Positions 1 to 11,074 of a DNA stretch of 64,000 nt are shown one piece after another (the stretch's first letter is position 1; the number at the start of each line of letters is the position of its first letter). The position numbers and the translations under genes are program-made. The stretch comes from Hypoxylon rubiginosum (lineage: Eukaryota; Ascomycota; Sordariomycetes; Xylariales; Hypoxylaceae), in NCBI GenBank assembly GCA_902806565.1, contig CADCXA010000029.1:1426001-1490000 (forward strand). Reading direction: 5' to 3'. The notes below the pieces were generated by a model, which was not told where the DNA came from, searched no databases, and saw only the letters and a program-made list of their open reading frames with translations.

Positions 1-316
1 CTACCCTATCGGCCCGTGGTGGGGACTCATCATGTGCATTCTTCTCATCATCGTCCAATTCTACCTGTCCGTCTGGCCGTTGGGCAAGCCGTCAAGTGCC
101 GAGAACTTCTTTGCAAATTACGTCTCGGTTATCGTCATCGTTGTTTTGTGGCTTGGTTCTAGAGCCTACTTTCGTGGTCGCTGGTGGGTCGACATTGATT
201 CTATCCAACTCGACGAAGGTCGCAGATTCTACAAGAGCGACGTTGAATCGGTCGAGCCCAAGGCTACTGGGTTCAAGGGAGTGGCAAAGAAGGCTGTCTC
301 GGTTGTTTTCAGCTAG
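1..316 (+). CDS. Amino-acid permease, C-terminal end (partial)
   Basis: Only the last ~104 codons lie in the window; the frame is open from base 2 and ends with TAG at 314-316. The peptide has two hydrophobic spans (around GLIMCILLIIVQFYL and FANYVSVIVIVVLWLGSRAY), then a cytosolic tail with RWWVDIDSIQLDEGRR. This is the usual end of the fungal yeast-type amino-acid transporter family (APC superfamily, GAP1/DIP5-like), which imports amino acids by proton symport at the plasma membrane. The aromatic 'R-x-W-x-D-I-D' motif after the last membrane span is typical of the family. Substrate cannot be inferred from this fragment. The rest of the gene lies left of the window. Confidence 0.85.
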   Translation, partial: YPIGPWWGLIMCILLIIVQFYLSVWPLGKPSSAENFFANYVSVIVIVVLWLGSRAYFRGRWWVDIDSIQLDEGRRFYKSDVESVEPKATGFKGVAKKAVSVVFS

Positions 317-1698
317 TCGAATCATGTACACCTTTCTCATAGGTACCTACCAGGTATTGGCGAGTCTAGGTAGGCTAGGAGGTAGCCATTGAGATGTAGT
401 AATAGCATGACTGTCACATCGTGCGTCGCCGAGGAGAAAGCTTAGCAGAGCTAAAGTACTCTACCAAAGAAATAAATAAATAAACCAACACGTTGCGTTT
501 CCTGAAAACTCCAACGACCCTCAAGTTACATGACCTAGAAAGTGATGCTGTACTAAAATTCCTTGATGCAACTTAACGGGATGGGCTATTCGTTACTCGA
601 GCCTTGCTGGGGCTACCACGTCAGTTCAAGACAGCCACCATATAGGAAAGTTACAGTACCTGATCACCTGGGATATAGGCAAGTAGAGGTGGTGAAAAAT
701 TTGAAAAAAGGTAATGCATGAGGAGGGAAACTTTTTGCGACTCGAACTGTAGACAAAAAAAGGGAACAGGCCTACAGGTAATTACCAACACAGTAGCTTA
801 GCATATAAGAAGGTTATTCACCTATTTGTAGGGCCCGCCCCCGAAAAACCTCGCCACCTGGTCACCAGTTCGGTGGATCTGTAAGAAGGGTTTTCTCTGG
901 CCTTATAGTCATCCGCCTGTAGCCATTGCACCATTCGAGGATCAAGCGCACAGTAACGAAGAAGGTTACCAATGCGCTTGCATTTTATAATTATAAGGTA
1001 TACAGCGGGTAGTTGGGTGGGTGACTAGGAGCGTACCCATGTACCAAAGGTACTTGAGGTTACTGGGCAACGACGGGGCGACGAGATATGATATAGACCC
1101 ACCTGTAAGTATGTATGTTGCTACTGTATGATTTTTTAAGGATGATAGTTTGAATTTGACGCTACGGCTATGAGGAAACAATACCCAACCTTGAAGTTCA
1201 AGCCTAAACCTTTCATCTAGAACATAAAATCTCCTTTAGGAAACAAATGCCCGTCAACCATCATACGTTTCAACTCCGAAAGCTGGCTTTTTATATAATC
1301 GATGAATGTTATAAATCCTGCAGCTCAATGCATTTATCAGGGTTGGAGATTCAACTATAAAGTATCCAGTTATTTTTTATAAGATAGTCGTGAAAGCAAG
1401 ACCATCACATGGGTGGCTAGGGGCCCAGGTATAAAGCAATGCGGAGAACCTAGTTAGGAATTCCAATCTCGCCTAATAAGGTCCTAGGGGGCAGACATAT
1501 TACCTACGTACGCTTGCAGATATATTCGTTTAGTATTTAGCCGGGACGGCACCTTGGGTTGCTATGCAAGATCAAGTATAGATGGGGAGCATCTTGCAGG
1601 TATGTATTCAGAGAAGTTTCCAGCCGTAGCTTTAAATCTACAAATCCTATACATATGAAAACTATCGATATTCTCGGCGTCGTGTCCAAGCAAGGACC
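317..1698. other. Intergenic region
   Basis: No supportable gene. The first part is the 3' flank of the permease, with an AATAAATAAATAA stretch near 470. The rest is moderately A+T-rich and has only short, unconvincing frames. It also serves as upstream region for the secreted-protein gene starting at 1699. Confidence 0.6.
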
Positions 1699-3719
1699 AT
1701 GGGCTCTCTAGTCCTTCCTCTCATAGCAGTTCTGACCTGGCCGCTTACGGGTATCGATGCGGCCTCGTTCGAGTCCGATGCTCCTAACTGTACAGAAGTC
1801 TCGTTTATTTCTCCTGGTTGGACGATTCCAGCTCTAGTTATCACACACGTCAACGCCTCTGGACCCATCGGCAGCATCTACTTCTCTGCCGACCATCACG
1901 CTACCAATCTCTCGACAATATGCTCTGCCGAAGGTTGGATTGATCAGACAGCAGAGGATGGTGTAGTGGAGCTTATTTGGTATAGTTGCGCAACACCTGA
2001 GACGTTGTTTCAATTTGATCCCGAAACATCCCATCTCACACTTCAGACTAACTGGACTTGTACAACCTCTCCAACGTGGGTTACATATACCCCTATTTAG
2101 AGGCCTCGTACTCAACTACCATCCACAGGCTAGAATTCAGCGCAACCGGGAGCAAAACTATCACACCAGGTCCGTTTTTCCTAGAGACGGGAGAAGGGGA
2201 ACAACATCGCGTCCCGAGGAGTATTGAAGTTGGAGCAAATCTCACCTCTCCGGTGGAAATCCAACCAACCAAGCCACAGCTTCCTCGAAAGTCTCAAAAT
2301 GGGGCGGCGAGCTGTGCGGGCCGATCAACAACTCCTGCATGGGACGTTAGCGGCATGTTGTATCAGAATTCCTACAGGTCAAATTTCTCTAATGCCGAGT
2401 TATCCTACGTGCTCTCGTTCAGCGTGACGAACCAGGCAACCAACGAGACTACCCTTTGCTCTATCGAAGTCGAGGAACCAGCCACTCAAAACAAGAACCA
2501 CTCGGCACGATGGCTGGATTGTAGCTACGATCCAGATTCCGAATCTGCCAGTACAGCGTCGACTCAGTTTATGTTTGACTTGGAGTATAACTTATTTGGA
2601 ATCAAACAGACGTGGGACTGCTCGGAAGCTCCCTCTTCCTTGTAAGTATCATGGGCATCTCTAATGAAAAGGATTCTTCAATATTCGCTCCCTCGTGAAC
2701 GAGTAATCCGATTTGCTTACTCATGGTTCTAGGGAAAGCTTCACAGGTACGGGATATCTAGTAGAGCCGCTCGACTGCGGAAGTCCGGTCAACAAGTCCT
2801 ATTTCGACGAGGACGGGAATTTGATAGCCGGGTCATCACAGTATAACTGCAGCCTCCCTGCCACGACCCTGTATGGTTATAGCGGCGACGGGCCGGCAAT
2901 GCCGCATACGTCGTACACCAGAAGCTGCACGATCCACTCTTTCAACACGACATCCATGCTGCTCCAGGACTACGAGATCGAGTCGTTCGCCAACGCCAGC
3001 GATGGCACGCCGCCAACCGACATGAGGAAAAACGCCACGTTTACGGTATATAACGACGGCCCCGGAGACACCTACCAGATATCCACCACGGACGTCCAAA
3101 CCGACGGAATATGGCACGAGTGCGCACCCGGAGGCGGCTCGCAGCCCTGGCAGCTAGCCCTCTGCCAGTACCTGCTCGACCGGGCGCAAGGCATCCTCGC
3201 CTTCTCGACGCAGTGGTACTGCGACGACCGGGACCCTCAGCACGCGTAAGCAAGCACTCACAGAAAAACCCACGCCCGGCCCATTAAGTACAAATGCTGA
3301 CATGCGGTTTTGGATTGGCCATGTAGTGTCCTCTTCACTGCCACGGCGGTAGCGCAGCTGCCGGGCGAGGAGTGCGACACTGTGGAGGGCTCGGAGACGG
3401 AACCCCTGATTCGATGTCACCTCCCGGGCAACGCGTCGACGGCCGTTCTAAATGTGGACTCGCTGACGTGGGAGTCCTCGACGGGACCCATGGATAGGGG
3501 CCCGCCATTGCCGGTAAGCGCTTTACTACTTCTCATCAGTTTCGTGTTCGTCTTTGATTTAGATGAAAACCTTTTTTTTTTATATAATCTCCAGCTAATC
3601 CATTGTGTTCTAGTGGATATAAGAACCTCTCAAAGGTAATCAGAAGTATCTTCAAGCTAGAATCAGACTGTCTAGGGTGGGAATATGAGCGGACGAGGGC
3701 GCGACTTCGCTACGTTTGA
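1699..3719 (+). CDS. Secreted, modular, cysteine-containing protein of unknown function
   Basis: Predicted five-exon gene: 1699-2075, 2129-2641, 2733-3245, 3327-3512, 3614-3719, giving 564 aa. The start ATG opens a signal peptide (MGSLVLPLIAVLTWPLTGIDA), and the many N-x-S/T sites suggest a secreted glycoprotein. I do not recognise a named family. The protein repeats a module of about 100-170 aa: a W- or C-led strand, an 'F-x-V-x-N ... C' stretch, a 'W-x-x-C' motif, an F-rich strand, then a terminal W-x-C (NWTC, TWDC, QWYC). Each intron falls just after that W-x-C, all introns are phase 2, and exons 2 and 3 are both 513 nt. After each intron comes a similar start (LEFSATG, ESFTGTG, VLFTATA). 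The 3' end is least certain. A one-module relative lies at 58286-58894 (minus). Confidence 0.7.
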
Positions 3720-4250
3720 TATGTCGGATAACGAGTATACCGATAGATATAATCCTTAGGGGGTTTAAGTGTATTTCGCTAGCTAGATGAAACCATGCAT
3801 AACTTTTGAATGCCGATTTGAACAAAGAAAATATCCTAGAAAATATCTGAGATAATAAATATACTAGCAAAATGCGAATAGTGAGTACGAGTGTGCATCT
3901 CGAGTTATAAGATGTATCAGTTGCTTCTAGGGGTTTGATACCAACCCCAGCAGCCCCCCTCTCCAACTTGCATTCTCGTCAACCCCATCCTATTCCCGAC
4001 ACGCGATAGGAACCATCCGGAGAACAATCCCGTCAACGGGATGTTGACCCCCCTGACATCACCTTTTTACGACCTTGCCTATAGGACTACCCGGCTCCTC
4101 CATGTTCCCCTCAACAGTGTCGCACTCGGGTATAAATGGCGGACTACTCTAATACTTCTACCTAGGTAGGCGTTCCGAGAAAGAAGGAAACAATGAGCAT
4201 GCCGTAAGAAAACAAAAACCAGAAGTAGTAAAAAATAAAAACAAACAGAC
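3720..4250. other. Intergenic / promoter region of the MmgE/PrpD gene
   Basis: No gene. The right part contains a TATA box and an A-rich leader directly before the ATG at 4251. A 12-bp palindrome CTACCTAGGTAG lies at 4158-4169; the same motif recurs elsewhere in the window. Confidence 0.6.
4131..4137 (+). promoter_or_regulatory. TATA box
   Basis: TATAAAT lies 120 bp upstream of the MmgE/PrpD start codon and is followed by an A-rich leader (runs of AAAACAAAAACC and AAAAATAAAAAC type), as expected for an efficiently expressed fungal gene. Identified by motif and spacing only. Confidence 0.5.
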
Positions 4251-5621
4251 ATGGCGACCTTCACACTAGCCTCCTGGGCGACGAACCTCACGTACGCGAA
4301 CCTGACGGCACCCGTCGTCGACGCCGCCGTCAAGAGCCTGTACAACTGGGCCGGCTGCGCCATCGGCGGCATGGCGCAGGCCGCGCCGCAGATCGCGCTC
4401 AACACGTCGACCGCCGCCGGCTTCGGCGGGCCCCCGACGTCCGGCATCCTGGGCCTGAACGGCACGTCGGCCGACGCCCAGGTGGCCGCGTTCGTCAACG
4501 GCATCGCGTCGCACGTCGACGACTACGACGACACGCACCTAGCCGTGACCATCCACCCGACGGGCGTCGTGGCCAGCGCGCTGCTCGCCGTCGCCGAGGC
4601 GCGGTCGTCGGCGTCGTCGGCGTTATCCCCGGTGTCCGGACCCGAGTTCCTGACGGCGTTCGTGGCGGGCGTCGAGGCCGAGCTCAAGCTGGGGCTGTCG
4701 GTGTACCCGGAGCACTACGACGTCGGGTGGCACATCACGAGCACGACGGGGTCGGTCGGGGCGGCGGTGGCCGTGGGCAAGCTATTAGGACTCGACACCC
4801 AGCACCTGCAGCACGCCATCGGCATCGCGTCGACGCAGGTGGTCGGGATGCAGGCCTTCTTCGGGTCCGACACCAAGTCGTTCCACATCGGGCGCGCGAC
4901 GCAAGGGGGGATGCTGGCGGCCCTGCTGGCGCGGGGCGGGTACACGAGCTCGCCGACGGCGCTCGAGGACAAGTACGGCTGGCTGCACGTGGTCAGCACG
5001 CGGGAGAATGCGACGGCGACGTTCGCGGAGCTCGGGCGCGGCACCTGGGAGATCGAGCGCAACACGTTCAAGCCGTATCCGTGCGGCATCGTGATGCACC
5101 CCATCATCGACGGGGCCATCCAGCTGCGCAACGAGACGTTGGAGCAGGGGAAAGACGTCGAGTCCATCGCGAAGATCGACCTGCGCGTGAACCCGGAAGT
5201 ACTGGTCCTCACGGGACAGACGGATCCGCAGACGGGGCTGCAGGGCAAGTTCAGCATCTACCACGCGGCGGCTGTCGGCCTTCTGTACGGTGCGGCCACG
5301 CCGGCGCAGTTCACAGACCAGGTCGTGCTGAACGAGACGGTCGTCAGCATGCGCAAGCTGGTCAACGTCACCACAGACGATAGCGTGGCCGAGGATCAGG
5401 CGTACGTCACGCTCACCTTTAGCGACGGCAGTACCATGGAGAAGTTCGTCGAGCATGCGATTGGCAGCTTGGCAAACCCGCTGACGGTAGAGGACCTGAA
5501 GACGAAGTTCTTAGATCAGGCCTCGCGGCAGATTGGAAGCGCGAGGGCGGCGAAAGCGTACGACGCGTTCACTAGTATTGGCAACTTGACCGATGTAGGG
5601 AAGCTGAGCACGCTCTTCTAA
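4251..5621 (+). CDS. MmgE/PrpD-family enzyme (cis-aconitate decarboxylase / 2-methylcitrate dehydratase-like)
   Basis: Intronless, 456 aa. The family includes 2-methylcitrate dehydratase (propionate breakdown) and cis-aconitate decarboxylase (itaconate synthesis). Diagnostic residues visible: the DDYDDTH motif at about 90-96 followed by HPTG at 102-105, GWH at 159-161, DTKSFHIG around 207-214 with a lysine, and KPYPCG...H at about 274-283. These match positions that line the active site in the family. The length is close to the usual 450-500 aa and I see no mitochondrial targeting sequence. Third codon positions are strongly G/C, making this one of the most GC-rich stretches of the window. 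A TATA box lies 120 bp upstream. Whether it decarboxylates or dehydrates cannot be decided from sequence; no mitochondrial carrier or MFS exporter of an itaconate cluster is adjacent. Confidence 0.9.
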   Translation: MATFTLASWATNLTYANLTAPVVDAAVKSLYNWAGCAIGGMAQAAPQIALNTSTAAGFGGPPTSGILGLNGTSADAQVAAFVNGIASHVDDYDDTHLAVTIHPTGVVASALLAVAEARSSASSALSPVSGPEFLTAFVAGVEAELKLGLSVYPEHYDVGWHITSTTGSVGAAVAVGKLLGLDTQHLQHAIGIASTQVVGMQAFFGSDTKSFHIGRATQGGMLAALLARGGYTSSPTALEDKYGWLHVVSTRENATATFAELGRGTWEIERNTFKPYPCGIVMHPIIDGAIQLRNETLEQGKDVESIAKIDLRVNPEVLVLTGQTDPQTGLQGKFSIYHAAAVGLLYGAATPAQFTDQVVLNETVVSMRKLVNVTTDDSVAEDQAYVTLTFSDGSTMEKFVEHAIGSLANPLTVEDLKTKFLDQASRQIGSARAAKAYDAFTSIGNLTDVGKLSTLF

Positions 5622-5916
5622 GGCCTGACCGATTTAGCATAGCTGATCTGGCCACTGGTAGAATGCCATTGTTGGTCTCCGCTGTCTTGGCTTGAACATA
5701 GGCTTTGATTTCTTTTGATAATAAAGAACTCCTTCTTTCTTCGGTAGGACAATGGTGTAGGAAAGAGACTCAATGTCATTGTCCGTAGCTAGAACTATGA
5801 TATAAATCTCCAATAGCCCGAGTGTAGATGTGCAGTAGACCTATTAATTAATTTCGCAAAAGTTGATTATTTCATACCTACCTGCCTGTTAGCCACTTAC
5901 TCATTCAAGGTACAAT

Positions 5917-6378
5917 ATGTCAGGAACTAGCGAGATACTCCTTGCAGCGCGCCAGCGCATATCGAAGACAACGCACAAGATGGTGAATGAGAAGACGGGA
6001 TGCTACGGGCTCACAGTGCAGGACACACCGGACAGCCGAGCCAACATAACGATTCACCACGGGGTAAGATGCAATTGTCTGGATGTACACCTACTTCATC
6101 TCCACCAACAAGCGCAAGTCGCCTACAAACAGAACAACGTCAAGAGGGGAAGACGCGACGACCTTATCGTGGCCGTCAAGCTACGCCTCCCGAACATTGG
6201 CCTTGCAGACATAGGCCTTACGGTCAAGATACCGCAGCCGAGAAAGAAAGTAAGCCCCGAAGAAGCAGGCTCGCACCCCCTCAGAGTTGTCGAAGAACTG
6301 AGCAGTGGCCAGCTCCTTATTGAAGAGTGGGATAGCGTAGAAGCTTGGCAGAATAGGAAAATATGGAAAGATTGGTGA
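5917..6378 (+). CDS. Hypothetical protein, 153 aa (doubtful)
   Basis: An ATG-started uninterrupted frame of 153 codons begins MSGTSEILLAARQRISK and ends WQNRKIWKDW. It is hydrophilic and lysine/arginine-rich in the middle, without signal peptide or membrane span. I recognise no domain. A possible intron donor (GTAAGA) at 6064 means the true exon structure may differ. It lies between the MmgE/PrpD gene and the convergent Clr5 gene. The stop is followed directly by a 21-nt palindrome at 6380-6400. Confidence 0.3.
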   Translation: MSGTSEILLAARQRISKTTHKMVNEKTGCYGLTVQDTPDSRANITIHHGVRCNCLDVHLLHLHQQAQVAYKQNNVKRGRRDDLIVAVKLRLPNIGLADIGLTVKIPQPRKKVSPEEAGSHPLRVVEELSSGQLLIEEWDSVEAWQNRKIWKDW

Positions 6379-6379
6379 T

Positions 6380-6400
6380 TTACCTACCTTAGGTAGGTAA
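6380..6400. repeat. Short palindrome with 10-bp perfect arms
   Basis: TTACCTACCT-T-AGGTAGGTAA, perfectly self-complementary around one central T. It sits between the convergent ends of two genes, so it could form a hairpin in 3' UTRs. It belongs to the recurring ACCTAGGT-type motif noted in the findings. Confidence 0.7.
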
Positions 6401-6580
6401 ACACAAATGTAAGTGAACAAGTAGATTGATACCAGGTAGATATATTTCATAAATGAAGCCTAATGTTTATCATCCCGTTCTCGAGTCCCTAAGCCGGCCT
6501 GTGATCGTCAGCTAAACGCCTCGCGAGGTTTATCTTAATCCATGTGCGTGATTTTATCTCATTCGACATCTACCCGCGTT

Positions 6581-8269
6581 TCACAGCACAAAGCTTGATG
6601 CCGTAGCAAACTCGGCTACCTCCGCAGAAGCGGAAGGTCGCCATTGGGTACTACTTGCGCCAGATCCAATATGTATCATTGTGACGATGGGCCCAGAAGT
6701 ACGGTCTTCCAAGCCAAGTATATCCTCCTGGTCGACCCAAACGAGCGAGCCTAGTTTCCGGAGCAGGCGAAATCGCTCGGTGCGGATTCGCTCGGCCTCA
6801 AGAGGCTTCCCAGTGTGAATCAAGAATGTCTCGAGCTGAAAGAGAGCTTCAAGAACACAATCGCGCGACCCGGTTCGCCTTGCCGCTAACACTGATTCCT
6901 TATAGAAACCTTCCGCAGTAGCAAAATCTCCCTTAAGGCATTGCACGTAGCCGAGCCAAACGCAGCGGAAGGACTCGTCTCTAGCAGCAAGGGAACCGGA
7001 CTCGAGGCGGGATAGAGCATCTTCGGCCTCATTTAATCGACCCAATTCCAAGCTGGACTTGCATGCTGCCAATGCGTGTTCCAACTTGAGTAAGCCGCAA
7101 AGAGATCGGCCAGTGAGCTTGTTATCAATATTTGAAAGGCGCTGTTGAAGACTTTGTAATTGCATCCGAGGATCTTTCACCCTCTCCACGGCATCAAAGT
7201 ATTTGAGATACGCCTCTGCAGTTAAAGAATGAGCCGGTCCCAGTCGCTTATCGTATTCGGATACGCATAGAGTCAGAACTCGTTCAATGGCATCTTGCTG
7301 ATCGGGATGTGAAATTGACACAAGACTTCTCCAGAATCTTGCAAGCTGATGGTCCCGACCGTACATTGCAATCGTCAAATCTCGGCAAAATTGGAGGAGC
7401 AAGCCTCGAATTTCCCCTCGTCCAATACGATCTAGATGCATAGCAGTGGAAAGTAATTTCGGTATCAATATGGGCGGGGAGTTCCTAAACACTCTGATTA
7501 GCATCGCAAAGGGGGCATCGAGAGCCTGCCTAAGTGCTGATGGCTCCACCTGGCGCGCCGTTGATAGCCCTGCAGTAATGCACCTGTCGAGGATCGAACT
7601 TAAGAGTCCTGCAGGCCCATGCCGTCCACGGGTATTCCAGCAGCTGCTTTCCGACCAAGACCAAAGACCAGTTTCGAAACATCTCTCTAGATAAATGGGA
7701 AGTGCCCGGAACATGTCCTCGGAAGTGGGGAGCAGCCTATTACATCGCACCGTCGGTGTTGGACATAAAGACATCGGTGAGCGCGACCTAGCTACCAACG
7801 TTGACTGGTTTAATGGAGACCGACATGAGACATCTCGGACTGCCTCTGGGCTAGGTGTTGCTCCAGCCTTGAGTTTGGCCAAGATGGACAGATTTCGTGA
7901 TAGATATACCAGGAGACCGTCATGATCTACTTGGCGACCCCTGATAAAGAAAACGGATGGTTTCTGAGCTGCATCACGGTGCTTTTTCAGATATAGGATC
8001 TGAAGAACCTCGTCAGGTCGAAGATTCTTAAAGGCATTCCACCCCGCGAGTTTCTTCTTGTACATTGAAATACTGTCTCGCGTCAGCTAATCCACCTTGC
8101 TCTCCTATTGTGAGCTCGACACATACGTGGTAGTGAATTCATGGTGCTCTTCCATATACGACTTGACTTCTTCAAGGGTCTTGTCCTCGTCGAGGTATAA
8201 TCGCATGATAACGGCCTGCAATCTCGTCCAATCTTGAGCTGTAGCATAATGTTTCGCGGGCACATCCAT
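6581..8269 (-). CDS. Clr5-domain protein with helical repeat-like C-terminal region
   Basis: Two exons: 8269-8127 and 8072-6581, with a 54-bp intron, 544 aa. The N-terminus (DWTRLQAVIMRLYLDEDKTL, then EEVKSYMEEHHEF, then across the intron MYKKKLAGWNAFKNLRPDE) is the Clr5 domain, a short helical DNA-binding-like domain found at the N-terminus of many filamentous-fungal proteins. The start at 8269 is chosen because it is the first ATG giving the complete domain. The intron splits the domain at the expected loop and keeps the frame. The remaining ~430 residues contain alternating helices with A/L-rich 20-40-residue spacing (around CRSSLELGRLNEAEDALSRL, then AEGFYKES), suggesting TPR-like repeats. 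Function is unknown; a regulatory or protein-interaction role is inference. Its 3' end converges on the doubtful ORF at 5917-6378. Confidence 0.75.
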
Positions 8270-9358
8270 CTCTCGTGGTGACTATGTCAAGATAGGCACC
8301 TAGCTATAGGTCAGTCGGGCTAGTCCCAAATCGAGAGGTCTAAAGTCAGAGGCCTCCGACGAAAAGACTATATATAGGCCTTCCATCCATCTTCTACGCC
8401 ACATGGGAACCGATATGAGGCTCCTAGATAGCCAGATTTCTCCCCGTATAGGCAATATGCAGTCTATAAGGCGGAACAAGATCGCGTTATGCGGTGGCAC
8501 TGATTGGCTAGGCGGACAGGGGTGCAGCCAATGATGGCAAAGGTTACCTGCAGCAGGATCATATCTGGGAACGCGTGGGCACAAAAAGATCCGGTGCGAG
8601 GTCGATGGGAGCTGAAAACACGACTGGGGTGCTCAGAACTAATACTTCGATTGGATACCGGAGCGGCATGTGAGGAAACTCAGAGCGCAAGCTAGTCTAT
8701 CTTGAAATCAATGTTGCAGGTTGCCATCAGACAAAGCTGACCGAAACTTCGAGAGCCCGCCTGCGGAGAATTGCCCCTTCCGCTCGTTGGACCGTAAAGG
8801 AATCGTCGTGTGGTTTTCCACGGAGCTGCCCACATTATGGAAGGTGAGTGGCGATCACCCTAACAGTGGCTAGCTTAGTTCAACAGATGTGTCCTCAGTC
8901 GGTTATGCTGTAGTTTATCGTCTTGTGGGAAAGCCAGGAGGCTTGACTAGACTGGCACTCTGCGACTCCAGCTGATCATTATGGCGTCTATATGGCATTG
9001 CATGATGCTCCAGTGACCGGATTCTTTCCGCACATGTGCATTGCGCTGAATGTCGACCACTTTGACAATGCTACTTCGCAGTCTTCGTCAGGTAGACGAA
9101 GATGTAAAAAAAAGAAAAAGGATGTGGATCCATTTAGAGATCGGAGGTTCTGATATTCGCTCCGGTACATAAAGTGGGGCTATCTTAGATTCATTATCTC
9201 ATTGGCTACGCTTAATTGACAATCGCGCTCCCACCCTCCAAGACGCGCTTTTCTTTAGCAAGTCGCGTCTCGAAAAGCCCCCCCAAAGTTATAGGAGTAA
9301 CCAAAACCTTCATTTTCGAGGAATTACTAGGAAGTGCTCCGAACGATAACTGCTCACG
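8270..9358. other. Divergent intergenic region between the Clr5-domain gene and PRI2
   Basis: About 1.1 kb with no supportable gene. Short frames on both strands lack homology and codon bias. It presumably carries the promoters of the two divergent genes. Confidence 0.6.
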
Positions 9359-11074
9359 ATGCTGAGGCAAGATTCCAGTCGAATCGACCCCAAGAGGCGA
9401 AATGTTCTCGACCACCGCAAGACGCAATTCGCCAGTCCGACATACAAGGAGACGCAGTATCCGCATCGCCTGAACTTCTACGAGACCCCCCCAACCGCAG
9501 ACATCACGCTCGAACAATTCGAACAATGGGCAATTGATAGACTACGAGGTACGCTCGGAGTGGGTGTTCTTCTGCTACTCCTTATGATACTGATAGGAGG
9601 TTGTCGTAGTTCTCGCCGAGCTAGAAGCATGCTCGTTCCGCAACAAATCCCAAGCCGAAACGGCGGCACACATGAAGCCGCTGCTCGAAAAATACCTTCC
9701 GCTCGAATCCAACACGTCTTCCTCGTCGAAACTCTCAGCTGAGAGGCAAAAAGACCACTACAGTCACTTTATACTACGCCTCGCTTTCTCTTCGACCGAA
9801 GACTTGCGACGGCGGTTCAGCCGTGTTGAGTCCACGCTCTTTCGTCTACGGTTAGACGAAGACAACATGCGCGAGCGAAATGCCTTCATCCAAAGCCTCA
9901 ACTTGGACTGGGAACCCGTAACGGAAGACGAGCGGAATAAGTATCTACCTGAGCTAACAGCGACGAGGGGTCTCAAGAAAGGGGGTGACGACGAGACTTG
10001 GTATAAAGTCGATTGGGAGCGCGTACCCGACTTAGTTGAAAGCAGGAGGGTGTTCTTGAAAGCTGGCAAGGCTTTTGTGCCTTCGAAGGAGTTACCAAGC
10101 ATGGTAATCGCCGAATACACCAAGAGATTAGACCGCGCCTTAGAGGTGAACCCCCTTTCGCCTACCTAGGTAGATCAACTCATACGAACTAAACTAACTG
10201 ATCTGCAGCTGACTGCACGCGCCCTACCGCGGTTAGACGAAGACGACCGGCTTACACCAATTCTCGACCATCTTTCGAAGAACTTCGTCACCCCCGACGC
10301 CTCGTATAGTAGTAGTACTTCTACCGTTCCGGGCGCCGAAATCACGGCACGCAACGTCGATAACCTATCCTCACATTTCCCGCTGTGTATGCAGCACTTA
10401 CATCGATCGCTACGTCGAGACGCGCATCTAAAGCACTTCGGCCGTCTACAATACACTCTCTTCCTAAAGGGTATCGGTCTGAACCTAGAAGAATGCCTGG
10501 TCTTCTGGCGTAGTTCCTTCCACAAGATCACAGATGACACCTTCAACAAGGAGTACAGATATAACGTGCGGCACTCATACGGCGACGTCGGCGGCGACTC
10601 GAACCGTCGTGGTGGCGGCTATTCGCCTTTCTCGTGCCAGAAGATCTTGACGGAGCATCCACCCGGCCCAGGCGAGGCCCACGGATGCCCGTACCGGCAT
10701 TTCAACCTGGAGAATCTGACGGCATTGCTGCAACAGACGGAGGTCTCAGATCCTTCGGTCCTGCGGGGCGTTAAGGAGGACAAGGATAATCAGAAATTCC
10801 ACATGGCTTGTAATCGGTACAGTCTCCTTCCCCTATTATACACAATACAGTTCAGTCCCGATGTACTAGGATTACAAGGCTAACCTGGCATAGCGTATTC
10901 GAGTACGTCCATAAAAACGAGCTTAAGAAGGCCAAGGACGAGAGTATCATGACCTCGGCCCAACTCGAAACCATTGTCCATCCTAACGAATACTTCAAGA
11001 GGAGCTTTTTGCTGAAGAATTTGGGGAAAGTGAATACTGGTGGTGATGATGTGAAGATGGAAGGCTATAATTAG
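9359..11074 (+). CDS. PRI2: DNA primase large subunit
   Basis: Four exons: 9359-9548, 9610-10145, 10209-10816, 10894-11074, giving 504 aa. This is the regulatory subunit of eukaryotic primase, which with PRI1 and DNA polymerase alpha makes the RNA-DNA primers for nuclear replication. The N-terminal YPHRLNFYETPPTADITLEQ motif and the later HFILRLAFS are characteristic. The four cysteines that hold the 4Fe-4S cluster of the C-terminal domain are all present: C302 (FPLCMQ), C385 (FSCQK), C402 (HGCPYRHF) and C443 (ACNRVFEY). Length is normal for the family. All exon joins keep the frame; intron 2 carries a CTACCTAGGTAG palindrome at 10162-10173. Start chosen at the first ATG before the conserved block. 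Confidence 0.93.
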
